From G963666705 sp963666705 (lineage in GTDB: Bacteria; Pseudomonadota; Alphaproteobacteria; CADEGL01), in assembly GCA_963666705.2 (NCBI GenBank), contig CAXXKO010000029.1, forward strand, positions 1 through 64,000: DNA of 64,000 nt, written 5' to 3'. The translations under genes were made by a program, and so were the position numbers. Position 1 is the first letter of the stretch. Each line of letters starts with the position of its first letter. Under the pieces are notes generated by a model. The model saw only the letters and a program-made list of their open reading frames with translations, did no database searches and had not been told where the DNA came from. This document shows positions 1 to 8,251 of this stretch, piece by piece.

Positions 1-84
1 AGTCGACGCTTGCATCTCACCGATGGCGTTGGAGCTCCAAGCCGCTGCAAGCACCGCCAATATTGTCAGATTGAGTCTGCGCAT
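1..84 (-). CDS. N-terminus of a secreted protein (cut by window edge)
   Basis: Only the first 28 codons are inside the window. The ATG is at 84-82 with a GGGAGG ribosome binding site a few bases upstream. The protein opens with MRRLNL followed by a hydrophobic stretch (TILAVLAAAW) and small residues, which is a typical Sec signal peptide with cleavage probably near residue 20. Nothing can be said about the mature function. The 260 bp between this gene and the next one contains no gene that I can see. Confidence 0.6.
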   Translation of the reverse strand, partial: MRRLNLTILAVLAAAWSSNAIGEMQAST

Positions 85-346
85 CGTTGCCTCCCGTTTA
101 GTCGGAATTCCCAATGTGAAGTCCTCCGATAGGATCGATGGTGATTCAATCCCCTTCGATTGTCCATCGGTTGGGTCATGAATTGAATCGGGACAGTCAC
201 TATCGCCCGGTTGACTGGGCAGCCCTGGTTTTGAAAGCAAGGATTTCAGCCGACCAGGCCTGATTGGGCCGTTCGCTGTTTGCGTCACCGTCCGATTCCG
301 GGGAGGTGGCTCAGATCGCGTTGCGGTCCATGAGGTCGCCCGCCTC

Positions 347-1162
347 TTACAAAGCCTCCCGACACACGCGGCCGAAGAGGTGGCGCTGCATCGCTTCGTC
401 GCCGATGACGCCCGGGCGGTCGCAGTAGCTCAGAAGCGCGATACAGCGCCAGGTCGGGCCCTCGGGCGCGGTCACCCGGTGGAGGGCGTGGCGGCCCTCG
501 AAGAGCGGCAGGTCGCCGGGCTTGGAATCGAGCTCGACGACGCCCGCGCCGCCGCCGGCGAGGAGGGCGGCGACGGCGTCGTAATTCTCATGCCCCTCGC
601 CGCGGATGGCGGGCGCGTACTGGAACTTGCCGCCCCCTTCGGGCGCCTGGATCAGCAGCGAGACGACGAAATGGGTGAGGTCGAAATGCCATGGCAGCGC
701 CTCGCCCGCGGCCTGGATCGAGAGCGCGCAGGCGCCCAGGGGATCGCCGTAGGGGTAGAGCACGTCGGCGCCCGCGCAGCGCCGCACGAGCTCCGTCATC
801 GCGGGCGATTCGTAGAGCGCGCGCGTGAGCGAATCGGGCGCCAGCATGTCGTAGCGGATGAAGCGGTTGCGCCGGCTGGTGCGGTGGGCGCGGGGATGGC
901 CCTCGGGCCAGCTCTCGCCCTCGGGGATGTGATAGGGGGGGTAGGGCACCCAGGGCCGGTCGATCACCATGGTCGCCGGCTCGAGGCGCTGGCTCTCGGC
1001 CGCCATGTGCGCGATCGCGTCCGGCTTCACGAAACCCCGCACCATCGCGCAGCCATCATGCGCGAGGCTGGCGCGGGCCGCCGCCACGCTCGCCTCGAAG
1101 CCGGCCCCGCCAGGCTCGTGAATCGGATAGCGGTCGAGATCGACGATCCGGGCCAGGTCCAC
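347..1162 (-). CDS. Fe(II)/2-oxoglutarate-dependent oxygenase-like protein
   Basis: A 271-residue protein with the signature of a cupin-fold non-haem iron oxygenase. The iron-binding pair appears as His159-x-Asp161 in WHFDLTHF. The distal ligand is probably His228 in GRHALHRV, and Arg239 in TWRCIALLSY would hold the 2-oxoglutarate carboxylate. These fit the hydroxylase HxD...H...R pattern rather than the halogenase HxG pattern. The start is GTG, supported by a strong GGAGGTGAT sequence about six bases upstream. The substrate is unknown. It is transcribed divergently from the gamma-glutamyltransferase gene. The family call rests on motif spacing and the substrate is not inferable. Confidence 0.6.
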   Translation of the reverse strand: MDLARIVDLDRYPIHEPGGAGFEASVAAARASLAHDGCAMVRGFVKPDAIAHMAAESQRLEPATMVIDRPWVPYPPYHIPEGESWPEGHPRAHRTSRRNRFIRYDMLAPDSLTRALYESPAMTELVRRCAGADVLYPYGDPLGACALSIQAAGEALPWHFDLTHFVVSLLIQAPEGGGKFQYAPAIRGEGHENYDAVAALLAGGGAGVVELDSKPGDLPLFEGRHALHRVTAPEGPTWRCIALLSYCDRPGVIGDEAMQRHLFGRVCREAL

Positions 1163-1307
1163 GGCGTATCACCTCCCACCGGGTATAGCCCGAGACGCTA
1201 CGCCCGCGCGAATTCGGTGGCAACGGGAATACGCGCGGGCCGGCCGGGCGTTCCATCTTGGTGTGCGAGCGGTCAAGATGTGGACCGGACGACGCGGGAG
1301 GGGACGG

Positions 1308-3017
1308 ATGGGAGACGTGCGCGAGGGATCCTGGCGCGACCGGGCGGCCACCCTGTTCGACTGCGAGAAGGCGTCCGCCACAGGGACCCGCGGCATGGTC
1401 GTCACCAACCACCCGCTGGCCTCGGCGGCGGGCGCGGAGATGCTGGCGGCCGGCGGCAACGCCGTCGATGGGGCGGTGGCCGCGCTCTTCACCCTCACGG
1501 TGGTCGAGCCGATGATGGTTGGCATCTTCGGCGGCGGCATGGCGCACCTGCGCCTGGCCGATGGGCGGCACACGGTGATCGACGGGCTGGCCCTGGCCCC
1601 CCGGCGCGCGGCGCCCGACACCTATGAGCCCATATCGGACAGCCTGCCCGACTACCTGGAGACGGCCGGGCGGGAGAATGCCGTCGGGCCCAAGGCGGTC
1701 GCGGTTCCGGGCACCCTGGCGGCCTGGTGCGAGACCCTGCGGCGCTTCGGGACCTTTCCGCTCCGCGACGTGATGGCGCCCGCGATCGGGCACGCCGCCC
1801 GCGGCTTCCGGGTCACGCCCTATCTCTCGGAATGTGTGCGCGATGCGGCGGGCGACCTGGCCGCGGACGCGGAGATCGCCCGCCATTTCCTGCCCGGCGG
1901 CGCCCCGGTCGAGGCCGGCGCGACCCTCGTGTCCGGAGACTACGCCCAGACCCTGCGCGGAATCGCGGAAGAGGGTGCGGGCGCGCTCCACGGCGGTGCT
2001 GTCGGGCGCGCGGTCGTCGATCGCCTCGAGCGGGGAGGGGGCCTCGTCGGGCTCGACGACCTGGCCGGCTACCGCACGGTCGAGCGCGCGCCCGTGCGCG
2101 GGCGCTATCGCGGCTTCGAGATCGTGGGGCCGCCGCCACCATCCTCGGCCGGCGTCCACATCATCGAGATGCTGAACATCCTGGAGGGGTACGACCTGGG
2201 CGCCCTCGGCTTCGGCACGGCGGCTACCCTGCACCTCATCGCCGAGGCCCTGAAAATCGCCTTCGCCGACCGCAAGGCCGTCACCGCCGACCCGGATTTC
2301 GCGGCCGTCCCGGTGGATCGCCTGCTCGCCAAGGCCTATGGGGAAGAGCGGCGCGCGGCCATCGATCCCCGCCGCGCCCAGGACTGGGACGCCGGGCTCG
2401 CGTTGCCCGAAATCGCGAACACCACGCACGTCACGGTTGCCGACAGCGCGGGCAACCTCGTCGCCAGCACCCAGACCATCAACAGCACCTTCGGCGCCCG
2501 CTTCATGGTGCCCGGGACCGGCATCATCCCGAACAATTACATGCGCCTCTTCGACCCCCACCCCGGCCACACCCAGTCGGTGGCGCCCGGCAAGCGGGTC
2601 ACGACCTCCCAGGCCCCGGTCATGGTCTTGCGCGCGGGCCGGCCTGTCGCCGCGCTCGGCCTGCCCGGCGGGCTCAGGATCTTCGGGGCGGCCATGCAGG
2701 CGCTGATCGCCATCATCGACCACGGCATGACGCTCCAGGAGGCGGTCGAGGCGCCGCGCATCTGGACCCAGGGCGGCGAAGTGGAGATCGAGGACGGCTT
2801 CCCCGAGGCGGTGCGGGGCGGCCTCGCCGACATGGGCCACGACCTGGCCGTGGTCCCGGTCGTGGGCGGCGGCATGAACGCCGTCTCCTTGGGTGCCGAC
2901 GGCATGCTGACGGGTGCCGCCTGCTGGCGCGCCGACGGCACGCCCATCGCCCTCTCCGGCGGGCTCGCCCGCGGCGGCGTGCGCTTCTGGCCCGACCGGC
3001 CGCGGCCGGTGGGCTAG
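1308..3017 (+). CDS. ggt: Gamma-glutamyltransferase family protein
   Basis: An Ntn-hydrolase that cleaves or transfers gamma-glutamyl groups, as in glutathione breakdown. It is made as a proenzyme that cuts itself. The autocleavage site and nucleophile is the Thr-Thr-His motif at about residues 372-374 (ANTTHVTVAD), followed by STFGARF and GIIPNNYM, which align with the start of the small subunit in known GGTs. The N-terminal part carries GMVVTNHPLAS and AAGGNAVDGAVA, typical of the large subunit. I prefer the ATG at 1308 because GGAGGGG lies just upstream; an in-frame ATG at 1263 is possible. No signal peptide is visible, so it may be cytoplasmic or a GGT-like acylase or hydrolase rather than a periplasmic glutathione enzyme. 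Confidence 0.85.
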   Translation: MGDVREGSWRDRAATLFDCEKASATGTRGMVVTNHPLASAAGAEMLAAGGNAVDGAVAALFTLTVVEPMMVGIFGGGMAHLRLADGRHTVIDGLALAPRRAAPDTYEPISDSLPDYLETAGRENAVGPKAVAVPGTLAAWCETLRRFGTFPLRDVMAPAIGHAARGFRVTPYLSECVRDAAGDLAADAEIARHFLPGGAPVEAGATLVSGDYAQTLRGIAEEGAGALHGGAVGRAVVDRLERGGGLVGLDDLAGYRTVERAPVRGRYRGFEIVGPPPPSSAGVHIIEMLNILEGYDLGALGFGTAATLHLIAEALKIAFADRKAVTADPDFAAVPVDRLLAKAYGEERRAAIDPRRAQDWDAGLALPEIANTTHVTVADSAGNLVASTQTINSTFGARFMVPGTGIIPNNYMRLFDPHPGHTQSVAPGKRVTTSQAPVMVLRAGRPVAALGLPGGLRIFGAAMQALIAIIDHGMTLQEAVEAPRIWTQGGEVEIEDGFPEAVRGGLADMGHDLAVVPVVGGGMNAVSLGADGMLTGAACWRADGTPIALSGGLARGGVRFWPDRPRPVG

Positions 3018-3250
3018 TACCAGACGGCGATGAGCTTGACTCATCGCCGTCTGGCAAGCGCCGAGTGGGCGCCCGAGCTTATGCGAGGCCAGCCTTAGCG
3101 GCGCTTGAGCGGAAGAAGTGCCTTAGCGGCGCTTGAGCGAAAGAAGTGCCTTAGCGGCGCTTGAGCGATATGAGAAGCCAAGGCCGCGGACGCGGCCGCC
3201 CGGCGCTTGAGGGATCATACGATCGGTCTCCCTTAGGGCCGGTCGGTATG
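3018..3250 (+). repeat. Structured dispersed repeat, family A, copy 1
   Basis: A non-coding element starting right after the ggt stop codon. It opens with a perfect 15-bp inverted repeat (CCAGACGGCGATGAG and its complement around a 5-base loop, 3020-3054). Next come two full 28-base units and a partial third (core AGCGGCGCTTGAGCG, about 3095-3165), a GC stem GGCCGC-GGAC-GCGGCC near 3182-3197, and a final hairpin running from ATACGATCGG to CCGGTCGGTAT near 3216-3249. Related copies are at 46258 and 50273. The first hairpin could also act as a transcription terminator for ggt. Confidence 0.75.
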
Positions 3251-3343
3251 AGACGCCGCCGCCGAGATCATCACCCACTCGCCCATGGTCTGGTGGCGAG
3301 CGCGGCCGCGACCCCGAGCCCCTGGGCGGCGGAGAAGCCCGGT

Positions 3344-3772
3344 CTACTCGCAGAAGGCGGCGCAGTAGGTGTAGGCCTCGACCTGGCCGCCGCACATGGG
3401 ATAGCAGGACCGATGGCTGGCGTCGCAGCGGTTCGGGCACGACTCGTCGTCGCAGAACACCGGGTTGTAGAAATCGTCCGGGGTCTTGTCGATTTCCTCG
3501 CCCGCCTCCTCCATCTCGCGCACGTACTCGCGATACTGGATACGGGCCTCACGCCACGCATCCTGGAAACACGCCTGACTCTCGAAATTGCAGTTCAAGT
3601 AGCAGGATTGCTTGATCTGCTCGCACTGGTTCACGCAGATCTTGCCCCGCTCCGACTCGGGCGGCGTAAAGGTATAGACGGTCTCATAGACCGAGCCGCA
3701 GGCCACGGCGAAGACCGCGACGAGCATCACCGCCATATATCGGAAGGCCCGTTGGGCCAGCATCGGGGTCAT
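3344..3772 (-). CDS. Cysteine-rich lipoprotein of unknown function
   Basis: A 142-residue protein whose N-terminus (MTPMLAQRAFRYMAVML, then VAVFAVACGS) is a lipoprotein signal peptide with the lipidated cysteine at about residue 25. The mature part has twelve further cysteines, mostly in closely spaced pairs (CVNQC, CYLNC, CDDESC, CYPMC, CAAFC). This suggests several disulfides in an envelope protein. A central acidic, helical stretch (REYVREMEEAGEEIDK) separates two Cys-rich halves. The ATG at 3772 was chosen because it gives the signal peptide directly; the frame stays open further upstream. I do not recognise the family. Confidence 0.6.
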   Translation of the reverse strand: MTPMLAQRAFRYMAVMLVAVFAVACGSVYETVYTFTPPESERGKICVNQCEQIKQSCYLNCNFESQACFQDAWREARIQYREYVREMEEAGEEIDKTPDDFYNPVFCDDESCPNRCDASHRSCYPMCGGQVEAYTYCAAFCE

Positions 3773-3902
3773 TCCCACCCTATCCGGAAATTCACCGTGA
3801 ATTATGTCGACGCGCCGGTGGAATGGCAAAGGCACGGAGCGCGGCCATGGCCGCGTGGTATCCTCGGCGCCCCTCAATCCCCATAAGCCGAGGTTGCTTG
3901 CA

Positions 3903-4454
3903 ATGCCGACACCATCCCTGACCGACCCGGCCGCCTGGCCCAGCGCCCTCGCGGGCGTGCGGGCGCAGCTCGGCACGCCGCTCAACATCCACCGCATGCT
4001 CGCGAACCGGCCGGAGATGCTGGCCGCCTGGTGGCCCTTCCGTAACTTCGTGGTCCACGATTCGTGCCTCGCTACCCGCGCCAAGGAGATCGTTATCCTG
4101 CGCGTGGCCCATCTTGCGCGGGGCGATTACGAATGGCGTCACCACGTACGGCTCGCCATGGAGGCGGGCTTGAGCGAGGCCGAGGTGGCGCGCATCCAAG
4201 CGGGACCGGAGGCCGAAGGATGGCCCGACGCCGAGCGGGCGCTGGTCGAGGCCGTCGATCAGTGCTTCGATCGGCATGGCTTGAGCGAGCCGGTGATCGA
4301 CTCCCTCACCAGTCACTTCGGCCCCAATGCCGCCTACGACGTCCTGGCGACGGTCGGCATGTACAACATGCTGGCCCTTATGACCAATAGCTTCCAGGTG
4401 CCGATGGACGCGGTCGGCCCGAGCTTCTCGTCGGAGACGCGCGAGCCAGGATGA
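3903..4454 (+). CDS. Carboxymuconolactone decarboxylase (CMD) family protein
   Basis: A 183-residue all-helical protein. The segment RAKEIVILRVAHLARGDYEWRHHVRLAMEAGLSEAEV is the usual CMD/AhpD-fold core. The CxxC redox pair of AhpD is absent; EWRHH stands where the peroxidase members have their first cysteine. It is therefore more like the gamma-carboxymuconolactone decarboxylase side of the family than an AhpD peroxidase partner. The ATG at 3903 follows GAGG. It stands alone, divergent from the lipoprotein gene, so context does not reveal a pathway. Confidence 0.75.
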   Translation: MPTPSLTDPAAWPSALAGVRAQLGTPLNIHRMLANRPEMLAAWWPFRNFVVHDSCLATRAKEIVILRVAHLARGDYEWRHHVRLAMEAGLSEAEVARIQAGPEAEGWPDAERALVEAVDQCFDRHGLSEPVIDSLTSHFGPNAAYDVLATVGMYNMLALMTNSFQVPMDAVGPSFSSETREPG

Positions 4455-4550
4455 CTATTCGATATCGCTAAGGCACATGCGCCTTCGTGGCGATTGCCTC
4501 GAACCGGCTAGCCCTGCCCGACCGACTTAAGGACGGAATTCCACTAGTGA

Positions 4551-4613
4551 GGGACAGTATAAAATTAGAACAAGCACAGAGGCGCCCTTCGGAGGGCTTG
4601 TTATATGCTGTCC
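4551..4613. repeat. Hairpin with GGGACAGTATA / TATATGCTGTCCC arms
   Basis: An imperfect inverted repeat of about 63 bp between the CMD gene and the VOC gene. The outer arms pair GGGACAG with CTGTCCC and the inner arms pair GAACAAGC with GCTTGTT. It lies between convergent genes and could terminate both. A similar GGGACAGTATA word occurs at 51020-51030. Such words are common in REP-type palindromes, but no more than that can be claimed. Confidence 0.45.
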
Positions 4614-4632
4614 CCAGATATATCCCCGGATA

Positions 4633-5547
4633 TTACGCCCGGTCCGACGCGCCCCAGACGTCCACATACTGGTTCTCCGTCGGGTCGTCATGGATGAAGG
4701 GGAAGTGCGGGCCCACGTAGTTGAAGAGCTCGATGCAATTGCCGTCCGGGTCGTGGAGAAAGCCCAGCCACATGCCCCATTTGTCTACGAAGGACGGCTC
4801 CTGAGCGCATGGGACGCCCGTGTCGGCGATCCGCTGAAACGCGCCGGGCATGTCGGCCACAATGTAGGCGAGATGGTGAATGCAGCTGCCGCGACGCTCG
4901 TACACCTCCCGGTCGGCCGCGCAGATGTTGGGCGGGCTCAAGACCTCGAAGGTGAACAGGTGCCGGTCGTCGTCCAGAAAGGCGTCGGCCAGCATGACCC
5001 AGCCGCTCGAGCCGTTGGTGAACTGGTAGGTTCGCTTGAGGCCAAAATGCTCGACCAGGAAGACCTCGAGTTCCCGCCAGCCGCGGTGGAGGATGCCTGA
5101 GTGATTGAAAAGGAATTCCGGCGTCGAGGTCGCGACGCCACGGTCGGCCACGCCCGTCCCGCCCATCGGCAAAAGGACGAACAGCAATTTCCGCGGTCCG
5201 AAGACGGCCGCGCAGGTTCCGAACTCGTAGGCTTGCGGCGCCCAGGCGGGCTCGGCGCCGTTGCGCACCAGGGTTTCGAACGCGCCCGCCACATCGTCGG
5301 TGGCGAACGCCAAGTGGCTCAGACCGAAGCCGTTGTGCGCCAGGATGGCTTGGTGCTGTGGCGTGGTGGGCGCGCCCATCAAGCCGATATGCACGTCCGC
5401 GCCGGCACTCAGAATTTGCATCCTGCCCAGCTCGGGCAGATCTACGGCCGCGACCTCGTCATGTCCCAACAGGTCGCGATAGAACGCGCGGCTCGCCCCG
5501 AGGTCCTGGCACAGCAGTCCCAAATGGTCGAATCGATAGCTCGTCAT
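4633..5547 (-). CDS. VOC family protein (two-domain glyoxalase/dioxygenase fold)
   Basis: A 304-residue protein with two vicinal-oxygen-chelate modules. The first begins at FDHLGLLCQDLGASRAFYRDLLGH (residues 5-28). The second ends in HDPDGNCIELFNYVGPH near residues 270-285. Metal-ligand candidates are the His in FDHLG and the final Glu in NCIELF of a module pair. The ATG at 5547 has GGAGGG upstream. It is downstream of, and co-oriented with, the homocysteine S-methyltransferase-like gene (65 bp gap), so the two may be co-transcribed. The reaction (glyoxalase, ring-cleaving dioxygenase or epimerase) cannot be decided from sequence. Confidence 0.75.
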   Translation of the reverse strand: MTSYRFDHLGLLCQDLGASRAFYRDLLGHDEVAAVDLPELGRMQILSAGADVHIGLMGAPTTPQHQAILAHNGFGLSHLAFATDDVAGAFETLVRNGAEPAWAPQAYEFGTCAAVFGPRKLLFVLLPMGGTGVADRGVATSTPEFLFNHSGILHRGWRELEVFLVEHFGLKRTYQFTNGSSGWVMLADAFLDDDRHLFTFEVLSPPNICAADREVYERRGSCIHHLAYIVADMPGAFQRIADTGVPCAQEPSFVDKWGMWLGFLHDPDGNCIELFNYVGPHFPFIHDDPTENQYVDVWGASDRA

Positions 5548-5612
5548 CGCTTGGCCCTCCGTTCCAAACCAAAGCCGAGCCGGCTGGAGATCGTCAGCGG
5601 ACGATGCCCTTC

Positions 5613-6521
5613 TCAGCGTAGGCGCGAGCCGTCTCGGAAAAGCCTTTTCAAAGCTTTGATGTGATCGACGCCCAAACCGCAGCATCCGCCGATGACCTGC
5701 ACGCCGCGCTCGAGCCACGACTTGGCATGGGCAGCATAGTCCTCAGGGGATACCGTTACATCGAAGAAGCAGACAGCGTCGACCCACCGGGCGGAATGGG
5801 CATAGACGCCGACGGGGCCCGACCAACGATCCGCCACGATATCGAGACATGCGTCGATATGTTCCACTTCCGTGTGCATGATACTGACAAGCGGTACGTT
5901 CTTGCCCTTGATCGCTTCCAGCGCCTCGGCCAGCAAGCCGCCGCGCAGCAGAGTCATGGCATCGGACCCGTCCGGTTTGCATGACAGGCCGACCCAGACC
6001 GGTAGGCCGCTAGCCTGCGCCGCATCAAGCGTGACCAGCATGCGGTCGATATCAACCATCATTTCCAGCATCAGCAGGTCGGCGCCCGCCTCGGCCATGA
6101 TCGAAGCTTCTTCTTCAGTGCTGGTCAGCAGGCCCGAGGGCGAAGGCCAGTTTCCCGACCAGGACCAGTAGGAGATTCCTCCAGCGACGAGAACGTCGGG
6201 TGCTTGCACGCGCTCACGAGCCTCCATCGCCAGCTCTACTCCGCGACGGTTGAGCGTCTCGAACTGATGCTCGACACCGGCATCACGCAAGGCGTGCCGA
6301 TGCGTTGCAAAGGTGTTTGAGATGACGATCTCGGCGCCTTCGCGGATGTAGTCTTCGTGCACCGAACGCAAGACGTCCGGATGACTTAGCGCGCCGCCGC
6401 CGGTCCATGCGTTTTCTAGTTGCGGTACACCGCGCCTCTCGATTTCCGTGCCCGTCGCGCCATCGATCAAGATCCGTTCGCCGTTCGCGATCCGGTCCAT
6501 CAATCGATCATATCCGCCCAC
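5613..6521 (-). CDS. Homocysteine S-methyltransferase family protein
   Basis: A (beta/alpha)8 methyltransferase-fold protein of about 302 residues. It starts with the classic LIDGATGTEIERRG and ends with VIGGCCGLGVDHI. The Cys-Cys pair in GGCC supplies two zinc ligands in the family. The Asn-Cys that normally supplies the third ligand is not present; SIMHTEVEHID stands in that region, so zinc binding may differ or the protein may act on another methyl donor or acceptor. I chose a GTG start at 6521 because GGGGAG lies six bases upstream; TTG at 6527 or ATG at 6500 are alternatives. It probably leads a two-gene unit with the VOC gene. Confidence 0.7.
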   Translation of the reverse strand: MGGYDRLMDRIANGERILIDGATGTEIERRGVPQLENAWTGGGALSHPDVLRSVHEDYIREGAEIVISNTFATHRHALRDAGVEHQFETLNRRGVELAMEARERVQAPDVLVAGGISYWSWSGNWPSPSGLLTSTEEEASIMAEAGADLLMLEMMVDIDRMLVTLDAAQASGLPVWVGLSCKPDGSDAMTLLRGGLLAEALEAIKGKNVPLVSIMHTEVEHIDACLDIVADRWSGPVGVYAHSARWVDAVCFFDVTVSPEDYAAHAKSWLERGVQVIGGCCGLGVDHIKALKRLFRDGSRLR

Positions 6522-6687
6522 GTTCAACTCCCCGGTTGCCGCCTGTTACTGGCCAAGAACGATAACCGAGGTCGAAGGCGTCTGAAAAGGTTGACGATCG
6601 AGACGAGGGCATTTGCCATTTCGGGGACCACGGACATAATCGACCGGCTGAAAGCTGTTGACGTGGTCAGTTGGCAGGTCGCCCACG

Positions 6688-7005
6688 ATGAACCATACCG
6701 CCGCACAGATCGTCGCTGACGGAAATACCACCGGATTGTTCAACTATCTGGACGGGACCGTTCGACCGTCGCTGTATCGCAATGGTGCGGTCATGACGAA
6801 ACGCGATGCTGACGGCTCTGATTCGGGCACGGTCGGCATGTCCTTGGAGGCAAGAAAGCTCTCGGTTTCGAACGCGCGGTCGCTTCGCGGCAGTGAGCGC
6901 CGAGCTTGCGAGGCAAACGGGTTCGAATTGTTGAACGCGCCGCTCGAGGACGACGGGATAGATTTCTTCGATCATGACCAGATCGTGCGGCACTACTATA
7001 GGCAG
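6688..7005 (+). pseudogene. N-terminal fragment of a CmcJ/NvfI-like oxygenase gene
   Basis: A frame beginning MNHTAAQIVADGNT. It contains LFNYLDG, a KLSVSNARSLRG stretch and ANGFELLNAPLEDDGIDFFDHDQIV before being cut off at HYYRQ. The order of these motifs resembles the N-terminal third of CmcJ/NvfI-type oxidoreductases. The reading frame is terminated by an IS1595-type end at 7006 and no continuation is found beyond the IS block at 10.15 kb, so the rest of the gene is lost. The family assignment is from remembered motif order only. Confidence 0.45.
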
Positions 7006-7038
7006 CGTCCCTATCCGGTTAATGCAGGTAGCGACCGA
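7006..7038 (+). mobile_element. Stranded IS1595-type terminal sequence
   Basis: The 33 bp beginning CGTCCCTATCCGGTTAATGC match the left end of the three full IS1595 copies in this window (12519, 47572 reversed, 51038). They are followed by an IS630 transposase gene rather than an IS1595 transposase. The last codons of that IS630 gene (LPALTG stop) read through this terminal sequence. It is a remnant or recombination junction. Confidence 0.7.
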
Positions 7039-8198
7039 ATGTTTGCGAGGCAGAAACGCTTGATTGAGGCCAAGATGTCGTCGGCTGATTTGGTCCAACG
7101 GAATGGCTTTGGATCGGCATTGACGGTGTCCATATAGCGAAGGATGGCGGCTTCGAGCTCCTTGGTGGAGCGGTGGACGCCGCGGCGCAGCTGCTTTTCG
7201 GTCAACAGGGCGAAGAAACGTTCGACCTGGTTGATCCAGGAGGGCGAGGTCGGCGTGTAATGGGCCTGCCATCGGGGGTGGCGGGCGAACCAGTCGCGGA
7301 TCGCCTTGGTCTTGTGGGTCGCCAGGTTGTCCATGATTATGTGCACATCGAGATCGGCCGGCACCCGCGCTTCCACGGTGTTGAGGAAGGCCCGGAACTC
7401 GCGCGCCCGATGGCGGGCGAAGCAGCGGCCGATGACTTGGCCGGTCGCGGTGTCGAGAGCGGCGAACAGCGACAGGGTGCCGTGGCGCTTCCACGGTGTT
7501 GAGGAAGGCCCGGAACTCGCGCGCCCGATGGCGGGCGAAGCAGCGGCGATGCTTGGCCGGTCGCGGTTCGGCCGTTTGTAGTCGTGGCTGCGCTGTTCGG
7601 CCTGACCGGGGCGCATGGGCAACAGCGGCTGGGTCCTGTCGAGGGCCTGGATCTGGCTCTTCTCGTCGACGCACAGGGCCAACGCCCGTTCCGGCGGATT
7701 GAGATAGAGCCCGACGATATCGCGGACCTTCTCCACGAAGAACGGGTCGCTCGACAGCTTGAAGCTCTTCGAACGGTGCGGTTGCAACCCGAAGGCACGC
7801 CAGATGCGGTGGATCGTCGACGGCGCATAGCCGGTCGACCGCGCCATGCTGCGTAACGACCAGTGCGTCGCGTCCGCCGGCGTCTCCTCGAGCGTCCGCC
7901 GGATCGTCTCGGCAACGGCGTCGTCGCTGATCCGTCGCGGCGTACCCGGGCGGGGCTCGTCATGAAGGCCCTCCAGACGCCGCTCGGCGAAGCGTCGGCG
8001 CCAGACGCCGACCGTATCCGGCGCCGCGCCAAGCTCGGCCGCGATGGTCTTGTTCTCGAGCCCCTCGGCGGCCAGAAGAACAATCCGCGCCCGTCGCGCC
8101 AGACCCTGTGCCGTCCGCCGCCGCCGCGCCAGCTCATCGAGTTCCCGACGCTCCGACACCGAAAGCTCAATCGCAACCGCTACCCGACCACGCGCCAT
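7011..8198 (-). CDS. IS630 family transposase, internally duplicated
   Basis: A DDE transposase of the IS630/Tc1 superfamily of about 395 residues. The N-terminus is a helix-turn-helix region (ELDELARRRRTAQGLARRARIVLL, NKTIAAELGAAPDTVGVWRRRF). The catalytic part has ALCVDEKSQIQALDRTQP, IIMDNLATHK and TPTSPSWINQVERFF. Between DYKRPN and HGTLSLFAALD there is an extra stretch of about 28 residues that is an out-of-frame copy of downstream DNA, so the protein is probably inactive. The last residues come from an IS1595-type end. The ATG at 8198 was preferred to an upstream one. Confidence 0.75.
   Translation of the reverse strand: MARGRVAVAIELSVSERRELDELARRRRTAQGLARRARIVLLAAEGLENKTIAAELGAAPDTVGVWRRRFAERRLEGLHDEPRPGTPRRISDDAVAETIRRTLEETPADATHWSLRSMARSTGYAPSTIHRIWRAFGLQPHRSKSFKLSSDPFFVEKVRDIVGLYLNPPERALALCVDEKSQIQALDRTQPLLPMRPGQAEQRSHDYKRPNRDRPSIAAASPAIGRASSGPSSTPWKRHGTLSLFAALDTATGQVIGRCFARHRAREFRAFLNTVEARVPADLDVHIIMDNLATHKTKAIRDWFARHPRWQAHYTPTSPSWINQVERFFALLTEKQLRRGVHRSTKELEAAILRYMDTVNADPKPFRWTKSADDILASIKRFCLANIRSLPALTG
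7368..7568. repeat. Tandem duplication inside the IS630 transposase gene
   Basis: A segment starting CGCTTCCACGGTGTTGAGG at 7368 is repeated at 7486, a 118-bp offset, over roughly 83 bases. The second copy lacks two single bases relative to the first (CAGCGGCCGATGACTT against CAGCGGCGATGCTT). The insertion keeps the overall frame open but places a shifted translation of the copied DNA in the middle of the protein. Confidence 0.8.
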
Positions 8199-8251
8199 AA
8201 CATGCCTCCACGATCCCAAAAAGAAATCATAGAAACTTCGCGATCAGGACA

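Noticed and set aside
380..1627. Long open frame on the plus strand across the oxygenase and the ggt start
   Set aside because: It mirrors the high-GC codon pattern of the real genes on the other frames, has no motifs, and crosses the divergent promoter region.
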